From the NCBI GenBank assembly GCA_030599705.1, contig JAUVNM010000088.1:1-7117 (forward strand): a stretch of DNA of 7,117 nucleotides. The letters run 5' to 3'. Positions 5,469-7,117 of this stretch are shown piece by piece. Source of the DNA: Gammaproteobacteria bacterium (lineage in GTDB: Bacteria; Pseudomonadota; Gammaproteobacteria; UBA9214). A program made the translations under genes and the position numbers. Below the pieces are notes generated by a model. That model saw nothing but the letters and a program-made list of their open reading frames with translations, searched no databases and was not told the origin of the DNA. The first letter of the stretch is position 1, and each line of letters starts with the position of its first letter.

Positions 5469-7117
5469 GTGACTGACGAGAAACTACTGCTATTCAAAGT
5501 GCATCCGTGCAGTAACGGGCTTGGTGACGATGCTCTGAACGAGATCGTCCGTCATTTAGAGTTGATCCGCCTCGAACCCGGAGATTGCTTGCACCGCGCA
5601 AACAAGAAAGTTACGTCGATCTATCTTGTGATTCACGGACGCCTCAAATTGTCCCTGGTTGATATTTTTGGGAATGTCATCCATGAAGGATTTCAGGTCA
5701 GCGGCGGTCAGTTTGGGGGCATGGCAGTAGCTTTATCGGAACCGGCCCCTGTCAATGTTGTTGCCGTGGACCCGACAACCCTGCTGGGGCTGGACTACAA
5801 GACAGGATTGGAGTTGGCCCGGAAGCATGAAAGACTCCGGTCCAATTTTTCGACTTTGATTGCCGATACCACAAAAAATATAATGATTCGCGATCGACGA
5901 ATTCCCCGTGCTTTAATTGTGGCAATGTTCCACGCGACCCCCGAAACCCGCCAGATGACGCGGCGTGTAATCCGTCGATTGCAGGAACTCGGGGAAAATC
6001 CCTGTGTATTCACCGATGACGGGAATTGGGTACCAATGGATGGTGTCGATACCCACGTCAGCGTTGATGGAAAATTTCAACTATCGGACAATGAGATTCG
6101 GCATCAAATCAATGCCTGGTCAGCCAGCGATCGAATTATTTTCGACTTGGGAATGGACTACGATCCCAATCGAATTGGCGATCTGGTGGAAGTTGCCAGC
6201 CAGCTTTTTTGGTGCGTGACTGAAGCTAGCTGGGAAGCAAGTGTTCCCAAAATTCAAGCGGTAAATCAACGCGCCGAGAGCTGGAAAGACAAGAACTATG
6301 CTGTTTGGTTCCTTGATGGAAATCAAATGACCGCGCCGGTTGCACCCGGGTTGCGTGAATTGGTCAGGGGCGATTTCAAACTCTCATTCAACAGCCCTGC
6401 CCATTCCAGAAAAAATCTTTTGCTGATTGATGGATTCGAACGTGTCATTCATCAATTACGAGGCGTCCGGATTGGTGTCGCGCTCGGCGGTGGGGGCGCG
6501 CGAGGGATGGCCCATCTCGGCGTTCTCAAAGCGCTTGCCGATAATGGAATTCCGGTCGACATAGTCGCAGGAACCAGCGCGGGAGCCATGACGGGAATAC
6601 TGTATGCAGCAGGGTTCAACCCCGACTATCTAGTCGATAGTTTCATCAAGGATCTGACTCCGAACTGGTTTTTTCGAATGTTGCCTGGTGGTGACCAATG
6701 GTATCTGCTGTACAAGTACCGAAGTGGCCGGTTTGATCCTATGCTTCGCAAGTACTTGCATGATTTACTGCTGGAACAGTTGCCAATGCGGATGAGTGCC
6801 ATCACCGTGGATTTGATAGGCGCCCAGGCCGTGATTCGCGAATCAGGAGATGCGGTGCATGCGATTACAGAGAGTATTAATTTGCCGGTACTTTCCCAGC
6901 CCATTAATCGAGACGGGATGGCGCTCATCGATGGAGGGTTGGTCAACAATATCCCGGCAGACATTCTGGTCTCCAAAGGTTGCAATTTTGTGATTGCTGT
7001 GAGCGTCACCTCGAAAATTAAACACGAGTTTGCCCGGAATCATCCAGGCACGCCCACGAAGCAGATGAAGTCGGCTTCCATTCTACAGACGGTCCTTCGA
7101 AGCTCCCTCGTACAGAA
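5469..7117 (+). CDS. NTE-type patatin-like phospholipase with CNB-like N-terminal domain (partial, 3' end outside window)
   Basis: The frame stays open for 549 codons to the window edge. Patatin enzymes are Ser-Asp dyad lipid acyl hydrolases; NTE-type members act on phospholipids and lysophospholipids. Residues 8-120 look like a cyclic-nucleotide-binding fold (LEPGDCLHRANKKVTSIYLV, 35-54, then GGQFGGMAVAL, 79-89). Residues about 140-335 are a linker resembling the degenerate nucleotide-fold segment before the NTE catalytic domain. The patatin domain starts at about 333: oxyanion loop GGGGARG (340-346), nucleophile elbow GTSAG with Ser370, and the DGG motif with Asp488, followed by LVNNIPADILVSKG (491-504). 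No signal peptide or clear membrane helix is seen. The GTG start at 5469 follows an in-frame TGA (5460-5462) by two codons and GAGG (5461-5464) by 4 nt, so it is the first possible start. GC and arginine codon use (about eleven CGA) differ from the neighbouring genes. Family call is firm; substrate is unknown. Confidence 0.92.
   Translation, partial: MTDEKLLLFKVHPCSNGLGDDALNEIVRHLELIRLEPGDCLHRANKKVTSIYLVIHGRLKLSLVDIFGNVIHEGFQVSGGQFGGMAVALSEPAPVNVVAVDPTTLLGLDYKTGLELARKHERLRSNFSTLIADTTKNIMIRDRRIPRALIVAMFHATPETRQMTRRVIRRLQELGENPCVFTDDGNWVPMDGVDTHVSVDGKFQLSDNEIRHQINAWSASDRIIFDLGMDYDPNRIGDLVEVASQLFWCVTEASWEASVPKIQAVNQRAESWKDKNYAVWFLDGNQMTAPVAPGLRELVRGDFKLSFNSPAHSRKNLLLIDGFERVIHQLRGVRIGVALGGGGARGMAHLGVLKALADNGIPVDIVAGTSAGAMTGILYAAGFNPDYLVDSFIKDLTPNWFFRMLPGGDQWYLLYKYRSGRFDPMLRKYLHDLLLEQLPMRMSAITVDLIGAQAVIRESGDAVHAITESINLPVLSQPINRDGMALIDGGLVNNIPADILVSKGCNFVIAVSVTSKIKHEFARNHPGTPTKQMKSASILQTVLRSSLVQ

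Noticed and set aside
5469..7117. Patatin protein as a CBASS-type (CapV-like) antiphage effector
   Set aside because: No cyclic-oligonucleotide synthase or other defence gene is in the window, and the domain order matches NTE-type lipases rather than the short CapV proteins. The region after 7117 is unseen.
1..7117. CRISPR arrays, tRNA or rRNA genes, intact insertion sequences
   Set aside because: No regularly spaced repeats, cloverleaf-like genes or transposase frames were recognised on either strand.

Overview
The window looks like chromosomal DNA from a moderately GC-rich proteobacterium, most probably a gammaproteobacterium. The evidence is a thiS-thiG pair close to trmB (an order I recall from Pseudomonas-like genomes), Shine-Dalgarno-led genes, and REP-like palindromes in convergent gene gaps. 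The species cannot be fixed from the sequence alone.

Layout, left to right: (1) a complete SulP-family anion permease with a C-terminal STAS domain (14-1771, +); (2) a short convergent gap filled by a REP-like hairpin (about 1794-1866); (3) trmB, tRNA (guanine-N7)-methyltransferase (1875-2561, -); (4) a 111-bp divergent promoter region; (5) an MscS-type mechanosensitive channel with extra N-terminal membrane helices (2673-3983, +); (6) a second convergent gap with another copy of the same hairpin family (3994-4052); (7) the thiazole-forming genes thiG (4081-4893, -) and thiS (4933-5133, -), read as one unit; (8) an AT-rich, 335-bp divergent intergenic region (5134-5468) with inverted and direct repeats and a possible 15-codon leader ORF; (9) the first 549 codons of a patatin-like phospholipase/esterase of the NTE type (5469 to the window end, +), with a cyclic-nucleotide-binding-like N-terminal domain. 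Its stop codon lies outside the window.

The genes do not form one pathway. ThiS and ThiG act together to make the thiazole half of thiamin. TrmB modifies tRNA. The SulP permease and the MscS channel are inner-membrane transport and osmotic-safety proteins. The patatin protein probably hydrolyses phospholipids or lysophospholipids. Sampled stretches fall from about 62% GC in sulP and mscS to just under 50% in the patatin gene and 32% in part of the intergenic region before it. With a different arginine codon habit, this suggests that the right-hand part has a different history.

I found no clearly new biological system. The points most worth a second look are the paired REP-like elements flanking trmB-mscS, the degenerate cyclic-nucleotide pocket in the patatin protein, and the structured thiS/patatin intergenic region.
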